Shown: one piece after another, positions 33,151-47,200 of the stretch
Position numbering within the stretch: the first letter of the stretch is position 1
How the letters are laid out: every line of letters starts with the position of its first letter
Assembly: GCA_964057225.1 (NCBI GenBank)
Contig: OZ059899.1
Coordinates: 10,540,001 to 10,604,000 of the forward strand
DNA length: 64,000 bases
Reading direction: 5' to 3'
Source of the DNA: Auanema rhodensis
Taxonomy: Eukaryota; Nematoda; Chromadorea; Rhabditida; Rhabditidae
Notes under the pieces: generated by a model
Told to the model about the DNA's origin: nothing
The model's database searches: none
The model's input: the letters and a program-made list of their open reading frames with translations, nothing else
Position numbers and translations under genes: made by a program

Positions 33151-36100
33151 CATTTGATTTGTCATTTACAAAAATCAAACTTATCTTCTTCAACGATTAT
33201 TTTTGCAATGTGTCATAAAAATTTCACAGTTGAACAAAACGTTTTTTAAGAATTTTTTTTGTTGTCAACATATATATTTTCCTGGAATTCGAAAGCATTT
33301 GGGATGGAAATTAGAAAGAAAAGAACTAGTTTTTCCTATTTTAAAACAAACAAAAAAAAATAAAATGAAAAAGATTGTTAGATATCCAATTTAAACTTAT
33401 ACATTTACTTCGATAAAGAGCCTATTAGTTTGAAATTTTATGTCTTACAGTTCTCCAACAGAACAGACTGATCCTGATTTCTCTATGATTACATAAAACT
33501 CTCGTTTGATATAAAAAAAGAAGAGGAATAACGTTTCCAGGATGTCAATGATATCGAATCTAGTGATATTGTAAAAAAATGTAATGTCAGCTCCATAGGT
33601 TTTCTCTTAATTTCTCTCATCACAATTGTCTTAGTTTTTTTTCTCATAAGAGTTTCTGAAATCTTAGGTGAACAAGGCCGTATATATTTTTTTCTGGAAT
33701 TCGAAAGCATTTGGGATGGAAATTAGAAAGAAAAAAACTAGTTTTTCCTATTCTAAAACAAACAAAAAAAAATAAAATGAAAAAGATTGTTAGATATCCA
33801 ATTTAAACTTATACATTTACTTCGATAAAGAGCCCATTAGTTTGAAATTTTATGTCTTACAGTTCTCCAACAGAACAGACTGATCCTGATTTCTCTATGA
33901 TTACATAAAACTCTCGTTTGATATAAAAAAGAAGAGGAATAACGTTTCCAGGATGTCAATGATATCGAATCTAGTGATATTGTAGAAAAATGTAATGTCA
34001 GCTCCATAGGTTTTCTCTTAATTTCTCTCATCACAATTGTCTAATTTTTTTTTCATAAGAGTTTCTGAAATCTTAGTTGAACAAGGCCGTATATATATTT
34101 TCCTGGAATTCGAAAGCATTTGGGATGGAAATTAGAAAGAAAAGAACTAGTTTTTCCTACTTTAAAACGAACAATAAGAAATAAAATAAAAAAGATTGTT
34201 AGATATCCAATTTAAACTTATACATTTACTTCGATAAAGAGCCTATTAGTTTGAAATTTTATGTCTTACAGTTCTCCAACAGAACAGACTGATCCTGATT
34301 TCTCTATGATTACATAAAACTCTCGTTTGATATAAAAAAAGAAGAGGAATAACGTTTCCAGGATGTCAATGATATCGAATCTAGTGATATTGTAGAAAAA
34401 TGTAATGTCAGCTCCATAGGTTTTCTCTTAATTTCTCTCATCACAATTGTCTTAGTTTTTTTCCATAAGAGTTTCTGAAATCTTACTTGACCAAGGCCTT
34501 ATATATTTTTCTGGAATTCGAAAGTATTTAGGATGGAAATTAAAAAGAAAAGAACTAGTTTTTCCTACTTTAAAACAAACAATAAGAAATAAAATAAAAA
34601 AGATTGTTAGATATCCAATTTAAACTTATACATTTACTTTGATAAAGAGCCTATTAGTTTGAAATTTTATGTCTTACAGTTCTCCAACAGAACAGACTGA
34701 TCCTGATTTCTCTATGATTACATAAAACTCTCGTTTGATATAAAAAAAGAAGAGGAATAACGTTTCCAGGATGTCAATGATATCGAATCTAGTGATATTG
34801 TAGAAAAATGTAATGTCAGCTCCATAGGTTTTCTCTTAATTTCTCTCATCACAATTGTCTTAGTTTTTTTTCTCATTAGAGTTTCTGAAATCTTAGGTGA
34901 ACAAGGCCGTATATATTTTTTTCTGGAATTCGAAAGCATTTGGGATGGACATTAGAAGAAAAAGAACTAGTTTTTCCTACTTTAAAACAAACAAAAAAAA
35001 ATAAAATGAAAAAGATTGTTAGATATCCAATTTAAACTTATACATTTACTTCGATAAAGAGCCTATTAGTTTGAAATTTTATGTCTTACAGTTCTCCAAC
35101 AGAACAGACTGATCCTGATTTCTCTATGATTACATAAAACTCTCGTTTGATATAAAAAAAGAAGAGGAATAACGTTTCCAGGATATCAATGATATCGAAT
35201 CTAGTGATATTGTAGAAAAATGTAATGTCAGCTCCATAGTTTTTCTCTTAATTTCTCTCATCACAATAGTCTTATTTTTTTTCATAAGAGTTTCTGAAAT
35301 CTTAGTTGAACAAGGCCGTATATATATTTTCCTGGAATTCGAAAGCATTTGGGATGGAAATTAGAAAGAAAAGAACTAGTTTTTCCTACTTTAAAACGAA
35401 CAATAAGAAATAAAATAAAAAAGATTGTTAGATATCCAATTTAAACTTATACATTTACTTCGATAAAGAGCCTATTAGTTTGAAATTTTATGTCTTACAG
35501 TTCTCCAACAGAACAGACTGATCCTGATTTCTCTATGATTACATAAAACTCTCGTTTGATATAAAAAAAGAAGAGGAATAACGTTTCCAGGATGTCAATG
35601 ATATCGAATCTAGTGATATTGTAGAAAAATGTAATGTCAGCTCCATAGGTTTTCTCTTAATTTCTCTCATCACAATTGTCTTAGTTTTTTTCCATAAGAG
35701 TTTCTGAAATCTTACTTGACCAAGGCCTTATATATTTTTCTGGAATTCGAAAGTATTTAGGATGGAAATTAAAAAGAAAAGAACTAGTTTTTCCTACTTT
35801 AAAACAAACAATAAGAAATAAAATAAAAAAGATTGTTAGATATCCAATTTAAACTTATACATTTACTTTGATAAAGAGCCTATTAGTTTGAAATTTTATG
35901 TCTTACAGTTCTCCAACAGAACAGACTGATCCTGATTTCTCTATGATTACATAAAACTCTCGTTTGATATAAAAAAAGAAGAGGAATAACGTTTCCAGGA
36001 TGTCAATGATATCGAATCTAGTGATATTGTAGAAAAATGTAATGTCAGCTCCATAGGTTTTCTCTTAATTTCTCTCATCACAATTGTCTTAGTTTTTTTT

Positions 36101-36953
36101 CTCATTAGAGTTTCTGAAATCTTAGGTGAACAAGGCCGTATATATTTTTTTCTGGAATTCGAAAGCATTTGGGATGGACATTAGAAGAAAAAGAACTAGT
36201 TTTTCCTACTTTAAAACAAACAAAAAAAAATAAAATGAAAAAGATTGTTAGATATCCAATTTAAACTTATACATTTACTTCGATAAAGAGCCTATTAGTT
36301 TGAAATTTTATGTCTTACAGTTCTCCAACAGAACAGACTGATCCTGATTTCTCTATGATTACATAAAACTCTCGTTTGATATAAAAAAAGAAGAGGAATA
36401 ACGTTTCCAGGATATCAATGATATCGAATCTAGTGATATTGTAGAAAAATGTAATGTCAGCTCCATAGTTTTTCTCTTAATTTCTCTCATCACAATAGTC
36501 TTATTTTTTTTTCATAAGAGTTTCTGAAATCTTAGTTGAACAAGGCCGTATATATATTTTCCTGGAATTCGAAAGCATTTGGGATGGAAATTAGAAAGAA
36601 AAGAACTAGTTTTTCCTACTTTAAAACGAACAATAAGAAATAAAATAAAAAAGATTGTTAGATATCCAATTTAAACTTATACATTTACTTCGATAAAGAG
36701 CCTATTAGTTTGAAATTTTATGTCTTACAGTTCTCCAACAGAACAGACTGATCCTGATTTCTCTATGATTACATAAAACTCTCGTTTGATATACAAAAAG
36801 GAGAGGAATAACGTTTCCAGGATATCAATGATATCGAATCTAGTGATATTGTAGAAAAATGTAATGTCAGCTCCATAGTTTTTCTCTAAATTTCTCTCAT
36901 CACAATAGTCTTATTTTTTTTTCATAAGAGTTTCGGAAATCTTAGTTGAACAA

Positions 36954-37026
36954 GGCCGCGTGGCGCAATGGATAACGCGTCTGCCTACGGAGCAGAAGAT
37001 TGTAGGTTCGAATCCTGCCGTGGTCG
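36954..37026 (+). tRNA. tRNA-Arg(ACG), copy 7
   Basis: Identical gene with ACG at 36987-36989, 3887 bp after copy 6. The following unit (37563) breaks the HOR by switching to the GGGAAGG type. Confidence 0.95.
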
Positions 37027-37030
37027 TAAA

Positions 37031-37037
37031 TTTTTTT
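37031..37037 (+). terminator. Pol III T7 terminator of tRNA copy 7
   Basis: T7 beginning five bases after the tRNA. Confidence 0.8.
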
Positions 37038-37562
37038 CATTTGATTTGTCATTTACAAAAATCAAACTTATCTTCTTCAACGATTATTTTTGCAATGTGT
37101 CATAAAAATTTCACAGTTGAACAAAACGTTTTTTAAGAATTTTTTTTGTTGTCAACATATATATTTTCCTGGAATTCGAAAGCATTTGGGATGGAAATTA
37201 GAAAGAAAAGAACTAGTTTTTCCTATTTTAAAACAAACAAAAAAAAATAAAATGAAAAAGATTGTTAGATATCCAATTTAAACTTATACATTTACTTCGA
37301 TAAAGAGCCTATTAGTTTGAAATTTTATGTCTTACAGTTCTCCAACAGAACAGACTGATCCTGATTTCTCTATGATTACATAAAACTCTCGTTTGATATA
37401 AAAAAAGAAGAGGAATAACGTTTCCAGGATGTCAATGATATCGAATCTAGTGATATTGTAAAAAAATGTAATGTCAGCTCCATAGGTTTTCTCTTAATTT
37501 CTCTCATCACAATTGTCTTAGTTTTTTTTCTCATAAGAGTTTCTGAAATCTTAGGTGAACAA

Positions 37563-40500
37563 GGCCGTATATATTTTTTTCTGGAATTCGAAAGCATTTG
37601 GGAAGGAAATTAGAAAGAAAAGAACTAGTTTTTCCTACTTTAAAACAAATAATAAGAAATAAAATAAAAAAGATTGTTAGATATCCAATTTAAACTTATA
37701 CATTTACTTCGATAAAGAGCCTATTAGTTTGAAATTTTATGTCTTACAGTTCTCCAACAGAACAGACTGATCCTGATTTCTCTATGATTATATAAAACTC
37801 TCGTTTGATATAAAAAAAGAAGAGGAATAACGTTTCCAGGATGTCAATGATATCGAATCTAGTGATATTGTAGAAAAATGTAATGTCAGCTCCATAGGTT
37901 TTCTCTTAATTTCTCTCATCACAATTGTCTTAGTTTTTTTTCTCATAAGAGTTTCTGAAATCTTAGGTGAACAAGGCCGTATATATTTTTTTCTGGAAAT
38001 CGAAAGCTTTTGGGATGGAAATTAGAAAGAAAAGAACTAGTTTTTCCTATTTTAAAACAAACAAAAAAAAAATAAAATGAAAAAGATTGTTAGATATCCA
38101 ATTTAAACTTATACATTTACTTCGATAAAGAGCCTATTAGTTTGAAATTTTATGTCTTACAGTTCTCCAACAGAACAGACTGATCCTGATTTCTCTATGA
38201 TTATATAAAACTCTCGTTTGATATAAAAAAAGAAGAGGAATAACGTTTCCAGGATGTCAATGATATCGAATCTAGTGATATTGTAGAAAAATGTAATGTC
38301 AGCTCCATAGGTTTTCTCTTAATTTCTCTCATCACAATTGTCTTAGTTTTTTTTCTCATAAGAGTTTCTGAAATCTTAGGTGAACAAGGCCGTATATATT
38401 TTTTTCTGGAATTCGAAAGCATTTGGGATGGAAATTAGAAAGAAAAGAACTAGTTTTTCCTATTCTAAAACAAACAAAAAAAAATAAAATGAAAAAGATT
38501 GTTAGATATCCAATTTAAACTTATACATTTACTTCGATAAAGAGCCCATTAGTTTGAAATTTTATGTCTTACAGTTCTCCAACAGAACAGACTGATCCTG
38601 ATTTCTCTATGATTACATAAAACTCTCGTTTGATATAAAAAAGAAGAGGAATAACGTTTCCAGGATGTCAATGATATCGAATCTAGTGATATTGTAGAAA
38701 AATGTAATGTCAGCTCCATAGGTTTTCTTTTAATTTCTCTCATCACAATTGTCTTAGTTTTTTTTCTCATAAGAGTTTCTGAAATCTTAGGTGAACAAGG
38801 CCGTATATATTTTTTTCTGGAATTCGAAAGCATTTGGGATGGAAATTAGAAAGAAAAGAACTAGTTTTTCCTATTTTAAAACAAACAAAAAAAAATAAAA
38901 TGAAAAAGATTGTTAGATATCCAATTTAAACTTATACATTTACTTCGATAAAGAGCCTATTAGTTTGAAATTTTATGTCTTACAGTTCTCCTACAGAACA
39001 GACTGATCCTGATTTCTCTATGATTACATCAAACTCTCGTTCGATATAAAAAAAAGAAGAGGAATAACGTTTCCAGGATGTCATTGATATCGAATCTAGT
39101 GATATTGTAAAAAAATGTAATGTCAGCTCCATAGGTTTTCTCTTAATTTCTCTCATCACAATTGTCTTAGTTTTTTTTCTCATAAGAGTTTCTGAAATCT
39201 TAGGTGAACAAGGCCGTATATATTTTTTTCTGGAATTCGAAAGCATTTGGGATGGAAATTAGAAAGAAAAGAACTAGTTTTTCCTATTCTAAAACAAACA
39301 AAAAAAATAAAATGAAAAAGATTGTTAGATATCCAATTTAAACTTATACATTTACTTCGATAAAGAGCCCATTAGTTTGAAATTTTATGTCTTACAGTTC
39401 TCCAACAGAACAGACTGATCCTGATTTCTCTATGATTACATAAAACTCTCGTTTGATATAAAAAAGAAGAGGAATAACGTTTCCAGGATGTCAATGATAT
39501 CGAATCTAGTGATATTGTAGAAAAATGTAATGTCAGCTCCATAGGTTTTCTCTTAATTTCTCTCATCACAATTGTCTTAGTTTTTTTTCTCATAAGAGTT
39601 TCTGAAATCTTAGGTGAACAAGGCCGTATATATTTTTTTCTGGAATTCGAAAGCATTTGGGATGGAAATTACAAAGAAAAGAACTAGTTTTTCCTATTTT
39701 AAAACAAACAAAAAAAAAATAAAATGAAAAAGATTGTTAGATATCCAATTTAAACTTATACATTTACTTCGATAAAGAGCCTATTAGTTTGAAATTTTAT
39801 GTCTTACAGTTCTCCAACAGAACAGACTCATCCTGATTTCTCTATGATTATATAAAACTCTCGTTTGATATAAAAAAAGAAGAGGAATAACGTTTCCAGG
39901 ATGTCAATGATATCGAATCTAGTGATATTGTAGAAAAATGTAATGTCAGCTCCATAGGTTTTCTCTTAATTTCTCTCATCACAATTGTCTTAGTTTTTTT
40001 TCTCATAAGAGTTTCTGAAATCTTAGGTGAACAAGGCCGTATATATTTTTTTCTGGAATTCGAAAGCATTTGGGATGGAAATTAGAAAGAAAAGAACTAG
40101 TTTTTCCTATTTTAAAACAAACAAAAAAAAATAAAATGAAAAAGATTGTTAGATATCCAATTTAAACTTATACATTTACTTCGATAAAGAGCCCATTAGT
40201 TTGAAATTTTATGTCTTACAGTTCTCCAACAGAACAGACTGATCCTGATTTCTCTATGATTACATAAAACTCTCGTTTGATATAAAAAAAGAAGAGGAAT
40301 AACGTTTCCAGGATGTCATTGATATCGAATCTAGTGATATTGTAAAAAAATGTAATGTCAGCTCCATAGGTTTTCTCTTAATTTCTCTCATCACAATTGT
40401 CTTAGTTTTTTTTCTCATAAGAGTTTCTGAAATCTTAGGTGAACAAGGCCGTATATATTTTTTTCTGGAATTCGAAAGCATTTGGGATGGAAATTAGAAA

Positions 40501-41271
40501 GAAAAGAACTAGTTTTTCCTACTTTAAAACAAACAATAAGAAATAAAATAAAAAAGATTGTTAGATATCCAATTTAAACTCATACATTTACTTTGATAAA
40601 GAGCCTATTAGTTTAAAATTTTATGTCTTACAGTTCTCCAACAGAACAGACTGATCCTGATTTCTCTATGATTACATAAAACTCTCGTTTGATATAAAAA
40701 AAGAAGAGGAATAACGTTTCCAGGATGTCATTGATATCGAATCTAGTGATATTGTAAAAAAATGTAATGTCAGCTCCATAGGTTTTCTCTTAATTTCTCT
40801 CATCACAATTGTCTTAGTTTTTTTTCTCATAAGAGTTTCTGAAATCTTAGGTGAACAAGGCCGTATATATTTTTTTCTGGAATTCGAAAGCATTTGGGAT
40901 GGAAATTAGAAAGAAAAGAACTAGTTTTTCCTATTTTAAAACAAACAAAAAAAAAATAAAATGAAAAAGATTGTTAGATATCCAATTTAAACTTATACAT
41001 TTACTTCGATAAAGAGCCTATTAGTTTGAAATTTTATGTCTTACAGTTCTCCAACAGAACAGACTGATCCTGATTTCTCTATGATTATATAAAACTCTCG
41101 TTTGGTATAAAAAAAGAAGAGGAATAACGTTTCCAGGATGTCAATGATATCGAATCTAGTGATATTGTAGAAAAATGTAATGTCAGCTCCATAGGTTTTC
41201 TCTTAATTTCTCTCATCACAATTGTCTTAGTTTTTTTTCTCATAAGAGTTTCTGAAATCTTAGGTGAACAA
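37563..41271. repeat. Mixed tRNA-free short units
   Basis: Nine units start at 37563, 37975, 38388, 38799, 39212, 39622, 40035, 40447 and 40859. They begin with the GGGAAGG and GCTTTT types known from 7779 and 19304, then two GAGCCCATTAG/short A-run units (38388 and 39212) around one CATCAAACTCTCGTTCG unit. Unit 39622 has the rare GGAAATTACAAAG form, seen again in unit 58329. Unit 40447 introduces AAACTCATACATTTAC with TAGTTTAAAATT, a type common after 47869. Confidence 0.87.
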
Positions 41272-44200
41272 GGCCGTATATATTTTTTTCTGGAATTCGA
41301 AAGCATTTGGGATGGAAATTAGAAAGAAAAGAACTAGTTTTTCCTATTTTAAAACAAACAAAAAAAAATAAAATGAAAAAGATTGTTAGATATCCAATTT
41401 AAACTTATACATTTACTTCGATAAAGAGCCTATTAGTTTGAAATTTTATGTCTTACAGTTCTCCAACAGAACAGACTGATCCTGATTTCTCTATGATTAT
41501 ATAAAACTCTCGTTTGATATAAAAAAGAAGAGGAATAACGTTTCCAGGATGTCAATGATATCGAATCTAGTGATATTGTAGAAAAATGTAATGTCAGCTC
41601 CATAGGTTTTCTCTTAATTTCTCTCATCACAATTGTCTTAGTTTTTTTTTCTCATAAGAGTTTCTGAAATCTTAGGTGAACAAGGCCGTATATATTTTTT
41701 TCTGGAATTCGAAAGCATTTGGGATGGAAATTAGAAAGAAAATAACTAGTTTTTCCTATTTTAAAACAAACAAAAAAAAATAAAATGAAAAAGATTGTTA
41801 GATATCCAATTCAAACTTATACATTTACTTCGATAAAGAGCCCATTAGTTTGAAATTTTATGTCTTACAGTTCTCCAACAGAACAGACTGATCCTGATTT
41901 CTCTATAATTACATCAAACTCTCGTTTGATATAAAAAAAAGAAGAGGAATAACGTTTCCAGGATGTCATTGATATCGAATCTAGTGATATTGTAAAAAAA
42001 TGTAATGTCAGCTCCATAGGTTTTCTCTTAATTTCTCTCATCACAATTGTCTTAGTTTTTTTTCTCATAAGAGTTTCTGAAATCTTAGGTGAACAAGGCC
42101 GTATATATTTTTTTCTGGAATTCGAAAGCATTTGGGATGGAAATTAGAAAGAAAAGAACTAGTTTTTCCTATTTTAAAACAAACAAAAAAAAATAAAATG
42201 AAAAAGATTGTTAGATATCCAATTTAAACTTATACATTTACTTCGATAAAGAGCCTATTAGTTTGAAATTTTATGTCTTACAGTTCTCCAACAGAACAGA
42301 CTGATCCTGATTTCTCTATGATTACATAAAACTCTCGTTTGATATAAAAAAAGAAGAGGAATAACGTTTCCAGGATGTCAATGATATCGAATCTAGTGAT
42401 ATTGTAGAAAAATGTAATGTCAGCTCCATAGGTTTTCTCTTAATTTCTCTCATCACAATTGTCTTAGTTTTTTTTCTCATAAGAGTTTCTGAAATCTTAG
42501 GTGAACAAGGCCGTATATATTTTTTTCTGGAATTCGAAAGCATTTGGGATGGAAATTAGAAAGAAAAGAACTAGTTTTTCCTATTTTAAAACAAACAAAA
42601 AAAAATAAAATGAAAAAGATTGTTAGATATCCAATTTAAACTTATACATTTACTTCGATAAAGAGCCTATTAGTTTGAAATTTTATGTCTTACAGTTCTC
42701 CAACAGAACAGACTGATCCTGATTTCTCTATGATTATATAAAACTCTCGTTTGATATAAAAAAAGAAGAGGAATAACGTTTCCAGGATGTCAATGATATC
42801 GAATCTAGTGATATTGTAGAAAAATGTAATGTCAGCTCCATAGGTTTTCTCTTAATTTCTCTCATCACAATTGTCTTAGTTTTTTTTCTCATAAGAGTTT
42901 CTGAAATCTTAGGTGAACAAGGCCGTATATATTTTTTTCTGGAATTCGAAAGCATTTGGGATGGAAATTAGAAAGAAAAGAACTAGTTTTTCCTATTTTA
43001 AAACAAACAAAAAAAAATAAAATGAAAAAGATTGTTAGATATCCAATTCAAACTTATACATTTACTTCGATAAAGAGCCCATTAGTTTGAAATTTTATGT
43101 CTTACAGTTCTCCAACAGAACAGACTGATCCTGATTTCTCTATGATTACATCAAAATCTCGTTTGATATAAAAAAAAGAAGAGGAATAACGTTTCCAGGA
43201 TGTCATTGATATCGAATCTAGTGATATTGTAAAAAAATGTAATGTCAGCTCCATAGGTTTTCTCTTAATTTCTCTCATCACAATTGTCTTAGTTTTTTTT
43301 CTCATAAGAGTTTCTGAAATCTTAGGTGAACAAGGCCGTATATATTTTTTTCTGGAATTCGAAAGCATTTGGGATGGAAATTAGAAAGAAAAGAACTAGT
43401 TTTTCCTATTTTAAAACAAACAAAAAAAAATAAAATGAAAAAGATTGTTAGATATCCAATTTAAACTTATACATTTACTTCGATAAAGAGCCTATTAGTT
43501 TGAAATTTTATGTCTTACAGTTCTCCAACAGAACAGACTGATCCTGATTTCTCTATGATTATATAAAACTCTCGTTTGGTATAAAAAAAGAAGAGGAATA
43601 ACGTTTCCAGGATGTCAATGATATCGAATCTAGTGATATTGTAGAAAAATGTAATGTCAGCTCCATAGGTTTTCTCTTAATTTCTCTCATCACAATTGTC
43701 TTAGTTTTTTTTCTCATAAGAGTTTCTGAAATCTTAGGTGAACAAGGCCGTATATATTTTTTTCTGGAATTCGAAAGCATTTGGGATGGAAATTAGAAAG
43801 AAAAGAACTAGTTTTTCCTATTTTAAAACAAACAAAAAAAAATAAAATGAAAAAGATTGTTAGATATCCAATTTAAACTTATACATTTACTTCGATAAAG
43901 AGCCTATTAGTTTGAAATTTTATGTCTTACAGTTCTCCAACAGAACAGACTGATCCTGATTTCTCTATGATTATATAAAACTCTCGTTTGATATAAAAAA
44001 GAAGAGGAATAACGTTTGCAGGATGTCAATGATATCGAATCTAGTGATATTGTAGAAAAATGTAATGTCAGCTCCATAGGTTTTCTCTTAATTTCTCTCA
44101 TCACAATTGTCTTAGTTTTTTTTCTCATAAGAGTTTCTGAAATCTTAGGTGAACAAGGCCGTATATATTTTTTTCTGGAATTCGAAAGCATTTGGGATGG

Positions 44201-47200
44201 AAATTAGAAAGAAAAGAACTAGTTTTTCCTATTTTAAAACAAACAAAAAAAAATAAAATGAAAAAGATTGTTAGATATCCAATTCAAACTTATACATTTA
44301 CTTCGATAAAGAGCCCATTAGTTTGAAATTTTATGTCTTACAGTTCTCCAACAGAACAGACTGATCCTGATTTCTCTATGATTACATCAAACTCTCGTTT
44401 GATATAAAAAAAAGAAGAGGAATAACGTTTCCAGGATGTCATTGATATCGAATCTAGTGATATTGTAAAAAAATGTAATGTCAGCTCCATAGGTTTTCTC
44501 TTAATTTCTCTCATCACAATTGTCTTAGTTTTTTTTCTCATAAGAGTTTCTGAAATCTTAGGTGAACAAGGCCGTATATATTTTTTTCTGGAATTCGAAA
44601 GCATTTGGGATGGAAATTAGAAAGAAAAGAACTAGTTTTTCCTATTTTAAAACAAACAAAAAAAAATAAAATGAAAAAGATTGTTAGATATCCAATTCAA
44701 ACTTATACATTTACTTCGATAAAGAGCCTATTAGTTTGAAATTTTATGTCTTACAGTTCTCCAACAGAACAGACTGATCCTGATTTCTCTATGATTACAT
44801 AAAACTCTCGTTTGATATAAAAAAAGAAGAGGAATAACGTTTCCAGGATGTCAATGATATCGAATCTAGTGATATTGTAGAAAAATGTAATGTCAGCTCC
44901 ATAGGTTTTCTCTTAATTTCTCTCATCACAATTGTCTTAGTTTTTTTTCTCATAAGAGTTTCTGAAATCTTAGGTGAACAAGGCCGTATATATTTTTTTC
45001 TGGAATTCGAAAGCATTTGGGATGGAAATTAGAAAGAAAAGAACTAGTTTTTCCTATTTTAAAACAAACAAAAAAAAATAAAATGAAAAAGATTGTTAGA
45101 TATCCAATTTAAACTTATACATTTATTTCGATAAAGAGCCTATTAGTTTGAAATTTTATGTCTTACAGTTCTCCAACAGAACAGACTGATCCTGATTTCT
45201 CTATGATTATATAAAACTCTCGTTTGATATAAAAAAAGAAGAGGAATAACGTTTCCAGGATGTCAATGATATCGAATCTAGTGATATTGTAGAAAAATGT
45301 AATGTCAGCTCCATAGGTTTTCTCTTAATTTCTCTCATCACAATTGTCTTAGTTTTTTTTCTCATAAGAGTTTCTGAAATCTTAGGTGAACAAGGCCGTA
45401 TATATTTTTTTCTGGAATTCGAAAGCATTTGGGATGGAAATTAGAAAGAAAAGAACTAGTTTTTCCTATTTTAAAACAAACAAAAAAAAATAAAATGAAA
45501 AAGATTGTTAGATATCCAATTCAAACTTATACATTTACTTCGATAAAGAGCCCATTAGTTTGAAATTTTATGTCTTACAGTTCTCCAACAGAACAGACTG
45601 ATCCTGATTTCTCTATGATTACATCAAACTCTCGTTTGATATAAAAAAAAGAAGAGGAATAACGTTTCCAGGATGTCATTGATATCGAATCTAGTGATAT
45701 TGTAAAAAAATGTAATGTCAGCTCCATAGGTTTTCTCTTAATTTCTCTCATCACAATTGTCTTAGTTTTTTTTCTCATAAGAGTTTCTGAAATCTTAGGT
45801 GAACAAGGCCGTATATATTTTTTTCTGGAATTCGAAAGCATTTGGGATGGAAATTAGAAAGAAAAGAACTAGTTTTTCCTATTTTAAAACAAACAAAAAA
45901 AAATAAAATGAAAAAGATTGTTAGATATCCAATTTAAACTTATACATTTACTTCGATAAAGAGCCTATTAGTTTGAAATTTTATGTCTTACAGTTCTCCA
46001 ACAGAACAGACTGATCCTGATTTCTCTATGATTACATAAAACTCTCGTTTGATATAAAAAAAGAAGAGGAATAACGTTTCCAGGAAGTCAATGATATCGA
46101 ATCTAGTGATATTGTAGAAAAATGTAATGTCAGCTCCATAGGTTTTCTCTTAATTTCTCTCATCACAATTGTCTTAGTTTTTTTTCTCATAAGAGTTTCT
46201 GAAATCTTAGGTGAACAAGGCCGTATATATTTTTTTCTGGAATTCGAAAGCATTTGGGATGGAAATTAGAAAGAAAAGAACTAGTTTTTCCTATTTTAAA
46301 ACAAACAAAAAAAAATAAAATGAAAAAGATTGTTAGATATCCAATTCAAACTTATACATTTACTTCGATAAAGAGCCCATTAGTTTGAAATTTTATGTCT
46401 TACAGTTCTCCAACAGAACAGACTGATCCTGATTTCTCTATGATTACATCAAACTCTCGTTTGATATAAAAAAAAGAAGAGGAATAACGTTTCCAGGATG
46501 TCATTGATATCGAATCTAGTGATATTGTAAAAAAATGTAATGTCAGCTCCATAGGTTTTCTCTTAATTTCTCTCATCACAATTGTCTTAGTTTTTTTTCT
46601 CATAAGAGTTTCTGAAATCTTAGGTGAACAAGGCCGTATATATTTTTTTCTGGAATTCGAAAGCATTTGGGATGGAAATTAGAAAGAAAAGAACTAGTTT
46701 TTCCTATTTTAAAACAAACAAAAAAAAATAAAATGAAAAAGATTGTTAGATATCCAATTTAAACTTATACATTTACTTCGATAAAGAGCCTATTAGTTTG
46801 AAATTTTATGTCTTACAGTTCTCCAACAGAACAGACTGATCCTGATTTCTCTATGATTACATAAAACTCTCGTTTGATATAAAAAAAGAAGAGGAATAAC
46901 GTTTCCAGGATGTCAATGATATCGAATCTAGTGATATTGTAGAAAAATGTAATGTCAGCTCCATAGGTTTTCTCTTAATTTCTCTCATCACAATTGTCTT
47001 AGTTTTTTTTCTCATAAGAGTTTCTGAAATCTTAGGTGAACAAGGCCGTATATATTTTTTTCTGGAATTCGAAAGCATTTGGGATGGAAATTAGAAAGAA
47101 AAGAACTAGTTTTTCCTATTTTAAAACAAACAAAAAAAAATAAAATGAAAAAGATTGTTAGATATCCAATTCAAACTTATACATTTACTTCGATAAAGAG

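Larger units (their letters stand above)
25899..37562. repeat. 3.89-kb nine-unit higher-order repeat, three complete copies, one tRNA each
   Basis: Copies run 25899-29787 (3889 bp), 29788-33675 (3888 bp) and 33676-37562 (3887 bp). Unit starts in copy 1 are 25899, 26308, 26718, 27128, 27538, 27948, 28358, 28769 and 29179 (tRNA). Inside each copy the triplet 26308-27537 is followed by a near-copy 27538-28768, a nested 1230-bp period. The tRNA-leading unit with ATACAAAAAGGAGAGG comes next, then the tRNA unit. Differences between copies are few: A-run length near 28448, one T fewer before CATAAG near 35280, and CTAATTTT for CTTATTTT near 34041. This is the most regular and apparently most recent amplification in the window. 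Confidence 0.93.
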
